53,877 nucleotides of DNA from positions 1 through 53,877 of the forward strand of contig JBAZCN010000007.1 of the NCBI GenBank assembly GCA_041655035.1. The letters run 5' to 3'. The notes under the pieces are model-generated. The model worked only from the letters and a program-made list of their open reading frames with translations. It had not been told where the DNA came from and searched no databases. Both the position numbers and the translations under genes were made by a program. How positions within the stretch are numbered: position 1 is the stretch's first letter; the number at the start of each line of letters is the position of its first letter. Positions 40,781-49,077 of the stretch are shown here, piece after piece. This DNA is from NAT127 sp041655035 (GTDB lineage Bacteria; Pseudomonadota; Gammaproteobacteria; Pseudomonadales; Porticoccaceae).

Positions 40781-42154
40781 ATGAAAGTGACGATAATGGG
40801 CAGCGGTTATGTGGGTTTGGTGACAGGTACCTGTCTGGCCCAGGTAGGGCATCAGGTCGTCTGTTTCGATGTGGATAGCGGACGGATCGAGCGGTTGAAC
40901 CGCGGTGACATGCCGATTTTCGAGCCGGGTCTCGGTGAGCTGGCCGCCGCCGGCGTGGCCGACGGGCAGCTGCGCTTCTCATCAGACCCGGAAGAGGCCA
41001 TTCGCCACGGGCAGCTTATTCTGATCGCGGTGGGCACGCCCCAGCAAACCGATGGCATGGCGGATGTCGCCGCAGTGCTCGCCGCCGCCGGCATGATCGG
41101 CCAGTATCTGGCGGACCCAGCGGTGGTGGTGACCAAGTCCACCGTGCCGGTAGGCACTACGGAACGGGTGCGGGAGGCGATCACCCGCACTTTGCGCGCC
41201 AGGCGCTCACCGCTCGAGGTCGAGGTCGCCTCCAACCCCGAGTTCCTCAAGGAGGGCAGCGCCATCGGCGACTTCATGAAGCCTGACCGCATCCTGGTTG
41301 GTACCGATTCGCCCCGGGTGGAAAAACTGCTGCGCGAGCTCTACGCTCCCTTCAATCGCAACCATGAGCGGTTGATGGTGATGGATATCCGTTCGGCCGA
41401 ACTCACCAAGTACGCCGCCAATGCCATGCTCGCCACCAAGATCAGCTTCATCAATGAAATGGCCAATATCGCCGAACGCCTCGGTGCCGACATCGAGAAG
41501 GTCCGCCAGGGCATCGGCGCCGATCCGCGCATTGGCTACCACTTCATCTATCCGGGCTGCGGCTACGGCGGCTCCTGCTTTCCCAAGGACGTGACGGCCC
41601 TCGAAGCGAGTGCCGTCGGCGCAGGTTACCGCCCGCAACTGCTGCGGGCCGTGCGCGACGTCAACACCCGGCAAAAGGAACTCCTGTTCGACAAGATTCG
41701 CGATTATTTCGATGGCGATCTCGACGGCAGAGTCATCGCCCTGTGGGGACTGTCCTTCAAGCCCCGTACCGATGACATGCGCGAAGCGCCGAGCCGGATG
41801 CTGATGGAATCCTTGTGGTCCGCCGGCGCCCGGGTGCGGGCCTACGACCCCGAGGCCATGGCGGTGTGCCGCGCCCTCTACGGCGAGCGGCCGAACCTGG
41901 CCTTGGCAAACAGCAAGGAGGCCGCCCTCGAAGGCGCCGACGCACTGGTCATCTGCACCGAATGGAAGGCATTCTGGGCCCCGGATTTCGCCCGTATCCG
42001 CGCGACCTTGTCGACCCCGGTGATCTTCGACGGGCGCAACCTGTTCGAGCCGGAGAACGTGGTTGCCCAGGGGCTGGATTATGTGGGAATCGGCAGGGCG
42101 GGCATGCGCCCCGAGGCGCTGGCGGCCAAGGTGGTGAGGATCGGTGTGGCGTGA
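40781..42154 (+). CDS. ugd: UDP-glucose 6-dehydrogenase
   Basis: The 457-residue enzyme oxidises UDP-glucose to UDP-glucuronate. It has the NAD-binding MKVTIMGSGYVGLVTG, STVPVGTT, ASNPEFLKEGSAIGDFMKPDRI, the substrate Lys in ELTKYAANAML, the catalytic Cys in GYGGSCFPKD, and the C-terminal GLSFKPRTDDMREAPS. GGAGG lies just before the ATG. It diverges from gshA and faces the phosphoesterase/glycosyltransferase/PAP2 operon, which suggests envelope sugar work. Confidence 0.96.
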   Translation: MKVTIMGSGYVGLVTGTCLAQVGHQVVCFDVDSGRIERLNRGDMPIFEPGLGELAAAGVADGQLRFSSDPEEAIRHGQLILIAVGTPQQTDGMADVAAVLAAAGMIGQYLADPAVVVTKSTVPVGTTERVREAITRTLRARRSPLEVEVASNPEFLKEGSAIGDFMKPDRILVGTDSPRVEKLLRELYAPFNRNHERLMVMDIRSAELTKYAANAMLATKISFINEMANIAERLGADIEKVRQGIGADPRIGYHFIYPGCGYGGSCFPKDVTALEASAVGAGYRPQLLRAVRDVNTRQKELLFDKIRDYFDGDLDGRVIALWGLSFKPRTDDMREAPSRMLMESLWSAGARVRAYDPEAMAVCRALYGERPNLALANSKEAALEGADALVICTEWKAFWAPDFARIRATLSTPVIFDGRNLFEPENVVAQGLDYVGIGRAGMRPEALAAKVVRIGVA

Positions 42155-42256
42155 TTGCGGGAGTGGCCCAGCGTCGACGGTCTCTATGGTCTGTTGACGT
42201 TTCGATATCGGCTATTGATAAATAAAAGCCGGTTTTCAGAGTGGTAGTTGCGGCGC

Positions 42257-42284
42257 GGTGCGCTTCGTTCCTCGGCGCACCCTA
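42257..42284 (+). repeat. REP-like palindrome (single)
   Basis: GGTGCGC-TTCGTTCCTCG-GCGCACC forms a 7-bp stem and is followed by CTA. It differs by one base from the inverted pair at 50079-50147. It lies in the 210-bp gap between the convergent ugd and phosphoesterase genes, where REP elements usually sit and may stop transcription. Nothing else is recognisable in that gap. Confidence 0.8.
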
Positions 42285-42364
42285 GGGAAGAGCAGGGGCG
42301 CACGGGTGGCGATTGCCCGGCGCATACCGGCTTTCGCGTGACCGCTGACACTCTTCTGCGGACT

Positions 42365-43207
42365 TCAGGCTTTCCGGGCCAGTGCCGGCAGTTGCAGCAG
42401 CTGTGGCGCGGCCTCGTCGTTGGCCGCCTGGTCGCACTTCAACGCCTGTTGCAGGTCGCCCCAGTGGAGCAGCTCCAGGTGTCCGTCGCGGTGTTCCACC
42501 AGCGCGGTGCAGCTCTCGATCCAGTCGCCGTCATTGCAGTACAGCACGCCGTCGATGACGCGGATCTCCGGTTGATGGATATGGCCGCAGACGATGCCAT
42601 CGAGGCCGCGGCGCCGCGCCTCGTCCGCTGCCGCGGCCTCGAAGGCATTGATGGCGGCGCGGGCATTCTTCACCCGGTTCTTGACGTAGTAGGCCAGGGA
42701 CCAGTAGGGCAGGCCGAGCCAGCCCCGCAACCGGTTGCTCCAGCGGTTGAGGAACAGCAGCAAGTCGTAGCTCAGGTCGCCGGCGATGCGGTGCAGGGCG
42801 CCGCATCGCACCGCGTGGTCGAACTGGTCGCCGTGAACCAGGAGAAGGCGCTTGCCGCTGGCCGTGGTGTGCACGGCTTCGCCGAGGATTTCGACGTTGA
42901 GCAGCGTGCTGCCGCACAGCTCGTGACTGTATTCGTCATGATTGCCGGGGATATACACCACCCGGGTGCCGCCCGACGCCAGTTCCAGAAGCTTGCGCAA
43001 CACCGCCTGGTGGCTCTCCGGCCAGAAGAACTGGCGTTTCATCGCCCAGAAATCCACCACGTCGCCTACCAGGTAGATGACGTCGGCGCGGGTATGGGTG
43101 AGAAAATCCAGCAGAAACTCTGCGCGACAGCCCTTGTAGCCCAAGTGGATGTCCGACAGCCAGACACTGTTGAGGTGGAGGTTGCGGGGTGCGGGCGACT
43201 CAGCCAT
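42365..43207 (-). CDS. LpxH-like metallophosphoesterase
   Basis: This 280-residue calcineurin-type phosphoesterase shows all metal motifs: WLSDIHLG, GDVVDFW, PGNHDEY, VHGDQFD and GHIHQPEI. It belongs to the UDP-2,3-diacylglucosamine diphosphatase-like group but is longer than the usual LpxH. It overlaps the glycosyltransferase by 8 bases, so it probably acts on a lipid-linked or nucleotide-sugar substrate in the same pathway. The true substrate is unknown. Confidence 0.88.
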   Translation of the reverse strand: MAESPAPRNLHLNSVWLSDIHLGYKGCRAEFLLDFLTHTRADVIYLVGDVVDFWAMKRQFFWPESHQAVLRKLLELASGGTRVVYIPGNHDEYSHELCGSTLLNVEILGEAVHTTASGKRLLLVHGDQFDHAVRCGALHRIAGDLSYDLLLFLNRWSNRLRGWLGLPYWSLAYYVKNRVKNARAAINAFEAAAADEARRRGLDGIVCGHIHQPEIRVIDGVLYCNDGDWIESCTALVEHRDGHLELLHWGDLQQALKCDQAANDEAAPQLLQLPALARKA

Positions 43208-44321
43208 GGTGTATTCCCCTGGGGGTGGTGGCAAGTTCCGGCAGGTTGATATCGGTGCGGGTCGCCGGGGTGAGGTCCGGGAGTTCTGTTTGCTCCCACA
43301 GTCGCGCCGCCAGGTCGCCGATGGGCTCCCGGGCGCCGGCGATGAGCCAGGCGCAGATGGCCGCGGCAACATTGGGGTAGACGATGCGGGTACCGCAGGC
43401 GCTGGCCAGCCAGCGGGTGATCTTGCCGGCGTCGAGTTCGGCCATGGTGTGGCCGTAGCCGAGCAGGTCGAGCGCGAGAGCGTTGGAATACTGTTCGGGC
43501 TGGCCCGCCACTGGCTTGACCAGAAGCTTCTTTCCCAATTGCAGCGCTTCGCTGGCGAGTTCGAAGCCGGCATTGCAGATCACCCCCTCGCAGCGCGACA
43601 GATCGGTCTGAAAGCCATCGCGGCAGGGCCTGTGCCAGCGGATCGCCGGCCCGCCGCAAGAGACGGCGGTGGCGTCCGTGATGTCGGGGTGATAGACCCG
43701 GAAGTGATGGCGATCGGTAAACCCGCGCAGCAGGCCGGCGATCGCGGCGGGACTCTCGAAGGGCAGGTAAACCAGGATCAAGCCGCGCTCGGGGTCCGCG
43801 CGGTGATTGTCCACCGGCGCGATGGGCGGGAGGATCGGCTGGTTGAAGTGGTGCCAGTGGAGCCCGAGGGTGGTGCTCGCCGGGGCAAAGAATTTCATTA
43901 CCCAGCGCTGTCCGGGGCTGCTGCGGTGCTGAGGGATGGCGTGGCGGAAGGCGTACTGGTGACCGAGCCCGATCACCGGGCGGCGGCGGAGCTGCCCCGC
44001 CCAGGCGGTGATCGGCTCGTAATCGCTGAGAATCATGTCGTAGCGCTCGATTGCCAGCTGGCGGACATCGCGGATGAAATTGACCGGCCGACAGCCCCGA
44101 AGAGTGTCCAGGAGGTGGATGCGGCCGTTTCTGACCGCAAAGGTGAGGCCGTCGCGGTGCTGGAAATCGCCGAAGGCTTCCATGTCGAACAACCGCTCCC
44201 GGGGCCGTCCGGAAAACAGGTAGTCGACCTCGGCCCCCGCTTTTCCCAGCTCGACCGCCATGGCCCGCGCCCGGGTGATGTGGCCGTTGCCGGTCCCCTG
44301 CACGCCGTAGAGAATTTTCAT
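43200..44321 (-). CDS. Glycosyltransferase of the MJ1255 type (GT-B, MurG-like)
   Basis: This 373-residue protein has an N-terminal nucleotide-sugar fold (MKILYGVQGTGNGHITRARA, GAEVDYLFSG), DMILSDYEPI in the middle and a MurG/UGT-like C-terminal donor site (CEGVICNAGFELASEALQLGKKLLVKPVAGQPEQYSNA). It probably adds a sugar to a lipid or surface acceptor. It lies 2 bases after the PAP2 gene. UDP-glucuronate from the nearby ugd is a possible donor, by inference. Confidence 0.82.
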   Translation of the reverse strand: MKILYGVQGTGNGHITRARAMAVELGKAGAEVDYLFSGRPRERLFDMEAFGDFQHRDGLTFAVRNGRIHLLDTLRGCRPVNFIRDVRQLAIERYDMILSDYEPITAWAGQLRRRPVIGLGHQYAFRHAIPQHRSSPGQRWVMKFFAPASTTLGLHWHHFNQPILPPIAPVDNHRADPERGLILVYLPFESPAAIAGLLRGFTDRHHFRVYHPDITDATAVSCGGPAIRWHRPCRDGFQTDLSRCEGVICNAGFELASEALQLGKKLLVKPVAGQPEQYSNALALDLLGYGHTMAELDAGKITRWLASACGTRIVYPNVAAAICAWLIAGAREPIGDLAARLWEQTELPDLTPATRTDINLPELATTPRGIHHG

Positions 44322-44323
44322 CG

Positions 44324-44881
44324 TCACAGCCCTGTGGCGGGCAGGTGGGCGGCGGCCCAGGCCAGGGTCGAGCCCATGGCGGCGCCCGCCAGGGTATCGG
44401 TGGGGAAATGCACGCCAAGGGTCACCCGCGAGGCGCCGACCAGGCAGGCCCAGATCAACGCCAGGGGGGCGATCGCGGGAAAATACAGGCACAGCAGCAC
44501 GGCGATGACAAAGGCGCCGGAGGTATGCCCGGAAGGAAAGCTGAACTGGTCCGAAGGGATGATGAAGCTCTTGTAGCCGGGCAGCCGGGCGGCCGGGCGG
44601 CGGCGTTTCAGGCTGTTCTTGAGCAGCCAGTACAGCGGCCGTTCGGCCGCGAAACCGAGAACCATGGCCGCGGCAAAGTACTTGCCGTTGAGGTTGTCGA
44701 ACAGATACAGCCCGAGTGCCAGCAGCGGGTAGCCGAAGCCGTCGGCGCTGCGGGAGATGATGCGGGCGACGCGCGCCAGCAGGTCCAGGTGCTTGCGCTT
44801 CATCATCCAATGGAAGATCACCACGTCCAGTTGGTGGAGCAGCATCAGCGATCGCAGGTTCTTGGCGGAGGGTTTGTTCAT
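44324..44881 (-). CDS. PAP2-family phosphatase, membrane
   Basis: This 185-residue protein has about five membrane helices and the full PAP2 signature: KNSLKRRRPAAR, SFPSGHTSG and SRVTLGVHFPTD. Such enzymes dephosphorylate phosphatidate, undecaprenyl-PP or other lipid phosphates. It heads the operon PAP2-glycosyltransferase-phosphoesterase. An ATG at 44881 or a GTG at 44887 could be the start. Confidence 0.9.
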   Translation of the reverse strand: MNKPSAKNLRSLMLLHQLDVVIFHWMMKRKHLDLLARVARIISRSADGFGYPLLALGLYLFDNLNGKYFAAAMVLGFAAERPLYWLLKNSLKRRRPAARLPGYKSFIIPSDQFSFPSGHTSGAFVIAVLLCLYFPAIAPLALIWACLVGASRVTLGVHFPTDTLAGAAMGSTLAWAAAHLPATGL

Positions 44882-44965
44882 GGCCACAGGCTAGGCGGCG
44901 AATATGACAGCGGTGTAACCGGGCGTTGACCGTTCGATGACAGCGCCGGCGCGCAGGTGCCGGGG

Positions 44966-45295
44966 TCAGCGGCCCGTGAAGAACAGCGCCAGCCACACGG
45001 TGTCGGCGCCTGCCGCTGTCCACTCGACCCGGTGGCGGCAGCGGGCGGGGAGCAGCAGGTGGTCGCCGGGCCGCAGCGTCACCGGCTCGGCCCGCTCTTC
45101 GAGCCGCAGGGCCGCCGCGCCCTGCAGCAACAACACCCATTCGTCTTCGTCCTGGTCGTACCATTGGCCGGGGGGCGTGGCATGGCCTTGCGAGACGATC
45201 CGTTCGAGGCGGAATTCCGCCCCCGAGAGCAGGGTGTCGAACAACTCGTCCGGCAACCGCTCGGGAATGCCGGCAAACAGGTTGGGCGATGTCAT
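44966..45295 (-). CDS. Cupin-domain protein
   Basis: This 109-residue single-domain cupin shows the motif-1-like GHATPPGQWYDQDEDEWVLLLQG and motif-2-like LRPGDHLLLPARCRHRVEWT. The ATG overlaps the ubiD stop (ATGA), so it is translationally coupled to ubiD. The ligand is unknown; it may bind metal through the His/Glu residues of these motifs. Confidence 0.88.
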   Translation of the reverse strand: MTSPNLFAGIPERLPDELFDTLLSGAEFRLERIVSQGHATPPGQWYDQDEDEWVLLLQGAAALRLEERAEPVTLRPGDHLLLPARCRHRVEWTAAGADTVWLALFFTGR

Positions 45296-46767
45296 GGTGG
45301 GGAGGTTATGCCCAGTGAATCCCAGAGTGCGTCCACCCGCTCCCTGACCGCCGCGTCCATCTGAATTGGCGAGCCCCATTCCCGGGTGGTTTCCCCCGGC
45401 CACTTGTTGGTGGCATCGAAGCCGATCTTGGAGCCGAGGCCCGATACCGGCGAGGCAAAGTCCAGGTAGTCGATGGGGGTGTTGTCGATGATCACCGTGT
45501 CGCGGCCCGGGTCCATGCGGGTGGTCATCGCCCAGATCACATCGCGCCAGTCGCGGGCATCGACGTCGTCGTCGGTGACCACCACGAACTTGGTGTACAT
45601 GAACTGGCGCAGGAACGACCATACCCCGAGCATCACCCGCTTGGCGTGGCCCGGGTACTGCTTGCGGATGGTGACCACGGCAAAGCGGTAGGAGCAGCCC
45701 TCCGGCGGCAGGTAGAAGTCGACGATCTCGGGGAACTGCTTTTGCAGCAGTGGCACGAACACCTCGTTGAGCGCCACGCCGAGGATCGCCGGCTCATCCG
45801 GCGGCCGGCCAGTGTAGGTGCTGTGGTAGATCGGGTCCCGGCGATGGGTGATGCGCTCGATGGTGAATACCGGGAAGCGATCCACTTCGTTGTAGTAGCC
45901 GGTGTGGTCGCCGAAGGGCCCTTCATCCGCCATGTCGTCCGGATGGATATGGCCTTCGAGAATGAATTCGGCGGAAGCCGGCACCTGAAGATCGGAGCCG
46001 AGGCATTTGACCACTTCGGTCTTGGCGCCGCGCAGCAATCCGGCAAAGGCATATTCCGACAGCGAGTCCGGCACCGGCGTCACCGCGCCTAGAATCGTCG
46101 CCGGATCGGCGCCGAGAGCGACGGCCACGGGAAAGGGTTCGCCGGGGTGCCTGAGTTGCCAGTCGCGAAAATCCAGGGCGCCGCCCCGGTGGGCCAGCCA
46201 GCGCATGATGGCGCGGTTGCGGCCGATCACCTGCATGCGGTAGATACCGAGGTTCTGGCGGGTTTTTTCCGGCCCACGGGTGACGACCAGCGGCCAGGTG
46301 ATGAGCGGCCCCGCGTCCCCGGGCCAGCAGGTCTGCACCGGCAACGTGGCCAGGTCCACCGCGTCGCCCTCGATGACGATGTCCTGGCAGGGCGCCTTCT
46401 TGAGCTCCCTGGCCGGCATGTTGAGCACCTGTTTGAAATCGTGGCGTTTGGCCCACAGGTCCTTGAGCCCGGTGGGTGGTTCGGGCTCCTTGAGAAAGGC
46501 AAGCAGCTTGCCGACCTCCCGCAGGGCATCGACGCTGTCCTGGCCCATGGCCAGGGCGACCCGCTGCGGCGTGCCGAACAGATTGGCCAGCACCGGAACG
46601 CTGTGCCCCTTGACGTTCTCGAACAGCAGCGCCGGGCCACCCATGCGCAGGGTGCGGTCGCAGATTTCGGTGATCTCGAGATGTGGGTCGACCGCTGCGG
46701 CGATGCGCTTGAGGTCGCCGCGCTGTTCGAGAAAGTGGATAAAGTCACGCAGATCGGTGTATTTCAC
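45292..46767 (-). CDS. ubiD: UbiD, 3-octaprenyl-4-hydroxybenzoate decarboxylase
   Basis: The 491-residue enzyme uses prenylated FMN to decarboxylate the ubiquinone precursor. It starts KYTDLRDFIHFLEQRGDLKRI with GTG at 46767, has a QNLGIYRMQVIGRNRAIMRW segment, and the ADEGPFGDHTGYY motif with the catalytic Glu/Asp. The length matches E. coli UbiD. The frame continues upstream without similarity. The ubiX partner is not in the window. Confidence 0.95.
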   Translation of the reverse strand: MKYTDLRDFIHFLEQRGDLKRIAAAVDPHLEITEICDRTLRMGGPALLFENVKGHSVPVLANLFGTPQRVALAMGQDSVDALREVGKLLAFLKEPEPPTGLKDLWAKRHDFKQVLNMPARELKKAPCQDIVIEGDAVDLATLPVQTCWPGDAGPLITWPLVVTRGPEKTRQNLGIYRMQVIGRNRAIMRWLAHRGGALDFRDWQLRHPGEPFPVAVALGADPATILGAVTPVPDSLSEYAFAGLLRGAKTEVVKCLGSDLQVPASAEFILEGHIHPDDMADEGPFGDHTGYYNEVDRFPVFTIERITHRRDPIYHSTYTGRPPDEPAILGVALNEVFVPLLQKQFPEIVDFYLPPEGCSYRFAVVTIRKQYPGHAKRVMLGVWSFLRQFMYTKFVVVTDDDVDARDWRDVIWAMTTRMDPGRDTVIIDNTPIDYLDFASPVSGLGSKIGFDATNKWPGETTREWGSPIQMDAAVRERVDALWDSLGITSPP

Positions 46768-47101
46768 GGTATTTGCTGCTGGCCTGCTGCTGGCTGGCCG
46801 CAAAGTGTTGCCCCATAGCGGCGCGAATGCAAGGGGCCGGCCGCCGGGGGCAGTGCGATCGCGGCATGTGCGAACTGAACGCCTTGAGTTGGCAACATTA
46901 CAAGGTCACAGCCTTTGGGACGCGCTTTCGAGACCGTCAGCGCCAGGGATGGCGCTGTCGAGCTTACAGGGATGTATTTACAGCGTGTCTCGAAAGCGCG
47001 TCCCAAAGGCTGTGACCGTGAAGGCGCGGCGGCCCATTGTGTGGGCGAGTGGGGCTTGTGCCCACTGCTCCGGTCGAGGCGGAGGCGGGATTTGCGCGTT
47101 G
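46768..47101. other. Intergenic region holding an inverted-repeat element
   Basis: This 334-bp gap lies between ubiD and the CNNM/CBS gene. It contains the 114-bp element at 46904-47017. The rest shows no convincing gene; ORFs called here on either strand are translations of the repeat. Confidence 0.6.
46904..47017. repeat. 114-bp inverted-repeat element (MITE-like)
   Basis: Two exact 31-bp inverted arms (46904-46934 starting GGTCACAGCCTTTGGGACGC, and 46987-47017) flank a 52-bp centre with its own hairpin (CAGCGCC-AGGGAT-GGCGCTG). No coding capacity fits a transposase. The perfect arms suggest a recently moved or actively conserved small element. Confidence 0.85.
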
Positions 47102-48478
47102 CTACCCCTGGCCTTGCTGGTCGGGGCGCGGCTCGGCGGTGGGCCGCGGTGCATCCGGGGCATCGTCGTCGGCCGGCGCGGCGGGGCTGTCATCGTCGTC
47201 GCTGATCAGGCTGGCCAGCACCTTGTCGATACGCTTGCCGTCGAGGTCGACAACCTCGAAGCGCCAGCGCTCCCAGACGGCGATGTCGCCGGTATGGGGC
47301 ACCCGCTCCAACAGCCACAGAATCATCCCTGAGAGGGTGTGATAGCGGGCCTTGCCGGCTCCCGGCGCGGTCCTGAGGCCAAGGCGGTCCCGCAGTTCGG
47401 GGATGGGGATCAGTCCGTCGAGCAGCCAGGAGCCATCATCGCGCTGGAACGCCCAGGCCTCGTCGATATTGTCGGACTGGAACTCGCCGGTCACCGATTC
47501 AAGCAGGTCGTGGAGAGTCACCATGCCCTGCACATCGCCATATTCATCCACCACGAAGACCATGCGGCTGTTGTTGGCGCGGAACTGATGGAGCAGCTCC
47601 ATGCCGGTCAGCGACGTGGGCACGAACACCGCGGCCTCCAGGTTCTCGGTCAGATCCAGCTCCGGGCCCAGCAACGCCTGGCTGAACAGCTGCCTGGCGC
47701 TGATCAGGCCGAGGATATCGTTGAGGCCGCCGCGGCAGACGGGAAACCGCGAGTGCGTCGAGGCGGCGATGATCGCCACCAGTTCCTCCTGCGGTCGGTT
47801 GATGTCGAGCCATACCAGGTCGGAGCGCGGCACCATCAGCGACCCGATCTGCCGTTCGTCGAGATGGAACACGTTGCGCACCATCTCGTGCTCACTTTTC
47901 TCGATAACCCCCGCTTCGGAACCTTCGTGGAGGATGGCGTGAATGTCCTCCTCGGTGATGCCGGGCCCGTGGGAATCGTGCTGGCCCACCAGGCGCAGGA
48001 GCAGGGCCGTCGATCCGGATAGCAGGTGAACGAATGGCCGCACCCCGGCAGACAGTATCGTCATCGGTCGCGCCACGAGACGGGCGATGGTTTCCGGGTG
48101 GAGCTGGCCGATGCGCTTGGGCACCAGTTCGCCGACCACGATCGACAGGTAGGTGATGACGATCACCACCAGCACGGTGGCGCCGATATCGCTGATGGCT
48201 TGTTCGAGACCGAGGGTCTGGAGCCAGATGGACAGCGGCGCCGCCAGCACCGCCTCACCGACGATGCCGTTGAGAATGCCGATGGACGTGATCCCGATCT
48301 GGATGGTGGACAGGAAGCGGGTCGGCTCCTCGCCCAGTTTGATGGCGGCGGCAGCGGCGTTGTCGCCATCCTCGGCCAGCCGCGCCAGCCGGGTGCGGCG
48401 CGCTGTGACCAAAGCGATTTCCGACATTGCGAACAGGCCGTTGAGGATGATCAGGACGGTCAGAAACACTATTTCCAT
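47102..48478 (-). CDS. CNNM/CBS-domain transporter-like protein (CorC/HlyC family)
   Basis: This 458-residue protein has an N-terminal CNNM (DUF21) membrane domain (about residues 1-190, four helices, IALVTARRTRLARLA, VGELVPKRIG), two CBS domains (LMVPRSDLVWLD..., VFVVDEYGDVQGMVTLHDLLE) and a C-terminal CorC_HlyC domain. The family is linked to magnesium or other cation efflux. The C-terminal tail is acidic and Pro-rich. The common hemolysin label is not supported by function. Confidence 0.92.
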   Translation of the reverse strand: MEIVFLTVLIILNGLFAMSEIALVTARRTRLARLAEDGDNAAAAAIKLGEEPTRFLSTIQIGITSIGILNGIVGEAVLAAPLSIWLQTLGLEQAISDIGATVLVVIVITYLSIVVGELVPKRIGQLHPETIARLVARPMTILSAGVRPFVHLLSGSTALLLRLVGQHDSHGPGITEEDIHAILHEGSEAGVIEKSEHEMVRNVFHLDERQIGSLMVPRSDLVWLDINRPQEELVAIIAASTHSRFPVCRGGLNDILGLISARQLFSQALLGPELDLTENLEAAVFVPTSLTGMELLHQFRANNSRMVFVVDEYGDVQGMVTLHDLLESVTGEFQSDNIDEAWAFQRDDGSWLLDGLIPIPELRDRLGLRTAPGAGKARYHTLSGMILWLLERVPHTGDIAVWERWRFEVVDLDGKRIDKVLASLISDDDDSPAAPADDDAPDAPRPTAEPRPDQQGQG

Positions 48479-48832
48479 GGGCTGAACTCAGGGGATATCA
48501 GGCCGCCGGAAACGCGCGCGGACGAACCCGCGCGCAGAGTACTGGCGGGAAGGAAGTGAACATCACAGACGATGGCTGCGGGGGCCGGGCGGGACGGCGC
48601 CCGCTGTCGTTCCGAAGGATCTTCTCCACCGGACTCGGAGCTGGTGTCGGAACCGCATTCCTGGCTGCTGGCAGCTGGGAGAACAAAGGGAAAGATAGCG
48701 ATCATGGGCCGGAGTGGGTGGACTCCGATCATCTCGGGTATTGTTGGCTTGCGCCGATCATAACCCAGGCTTTTGCGGGTGTCACCACTGGCCGGGGCTG
48801 CCACCTCGGCCGCGATCGGACTTGCCGTCGGC
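48479..48832. other. Intergenic region, no gene recognised
   Basis: About 350 bp separate the divergent CNNM/CBS and terC transcription units, upstream of the terC promoter. Short ORFs occur on both strands, but none has a credible ribosome site or family similarity. It may carry the minus-strand promoter for the CNNM/CBS gene. Confidence 0.45.
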
Positions 48833-48862
48833 TTGACAGCATCGAAAGGGCTCCCCTACACT
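48833..48862 (+). promoter_or_regulatory. Sigma-70 promoter of the terC riboswitch transcript
   Basis: A perfect -35 TTGACA (48833-48838) and a -10 TACACT (48857-48862) are 18 bp apart. The start of transcription would fall near 48869, right at the 5' edge of the riboswitch. Confidence 0.85.
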
Positions 48863-48868
48863 CGGCCG

Positions 48869-49000
48869 CTCAAGGGGAGTAGCTTTTCCGCTGCGGTATC
48901 GTCATCACGGCAGGTTTGCCACTGTGCAACCTCCCGGTACCGCGGGCGACACCATGGTGTTGCAAGCAAGACCTTGCCGAAGGGCAGGGTGCGCGTATCG
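48869..49000 (+). ncRNA. yybP-ykoY manganese riboswitch
   Basis: The leader begins with the family's hallmark AAGGGGAGTAGC (48872-48883). It has GTCATCAC in the middle and ends with a GCAAGACCTTGCC-type P1/P3 region (about 48965-48980). yybP-ykoY RNAs bind Mn2+ and usually control terC/alx- or mntP-type genes, as here. The aptamer ends just before an intrinsic terminator hairpin, so metal binding probably decides between termination and readthrough. The limits of the aptamer are approximate. Confidence 0.88.
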
Positions 49001-49008
49001 AATGATCG

Positions 49009-49040
49009 AGGCCTGTGTCCTTCGGGAACAGGCCTTTTTT
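49009..49040 (+). terminator. Terminator/expression platform before terC
   Basis: AGGCCTGT-N-TCC-TTCG-GGA-ACAGGCCT followed by six T's forms a strong hairpin with a stable tetraloop, 37 bases before terC. Lying between riboswitch and gene, it is the likely off-switch. Confidence 0.88.
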
Positions 49041-49077
49041 CATGGGTTTTTACCGAATTGTTTGTCGCGGAGTGATT

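Noticed and set aside
46764..47205. Small ORFs on both strands with a shared MGRAFET...SKARPKGCD sequence
   Set aside because: They are translations of the two arms of the 114-bp inverted-repeat element, which explains their shared sequence.
49015..49077. Earlier TerC start
   Set aside because: The frame is open, but it would place the start in the terminator hairpin; 49078 has a proper ribosome site and family-like N-terminus.
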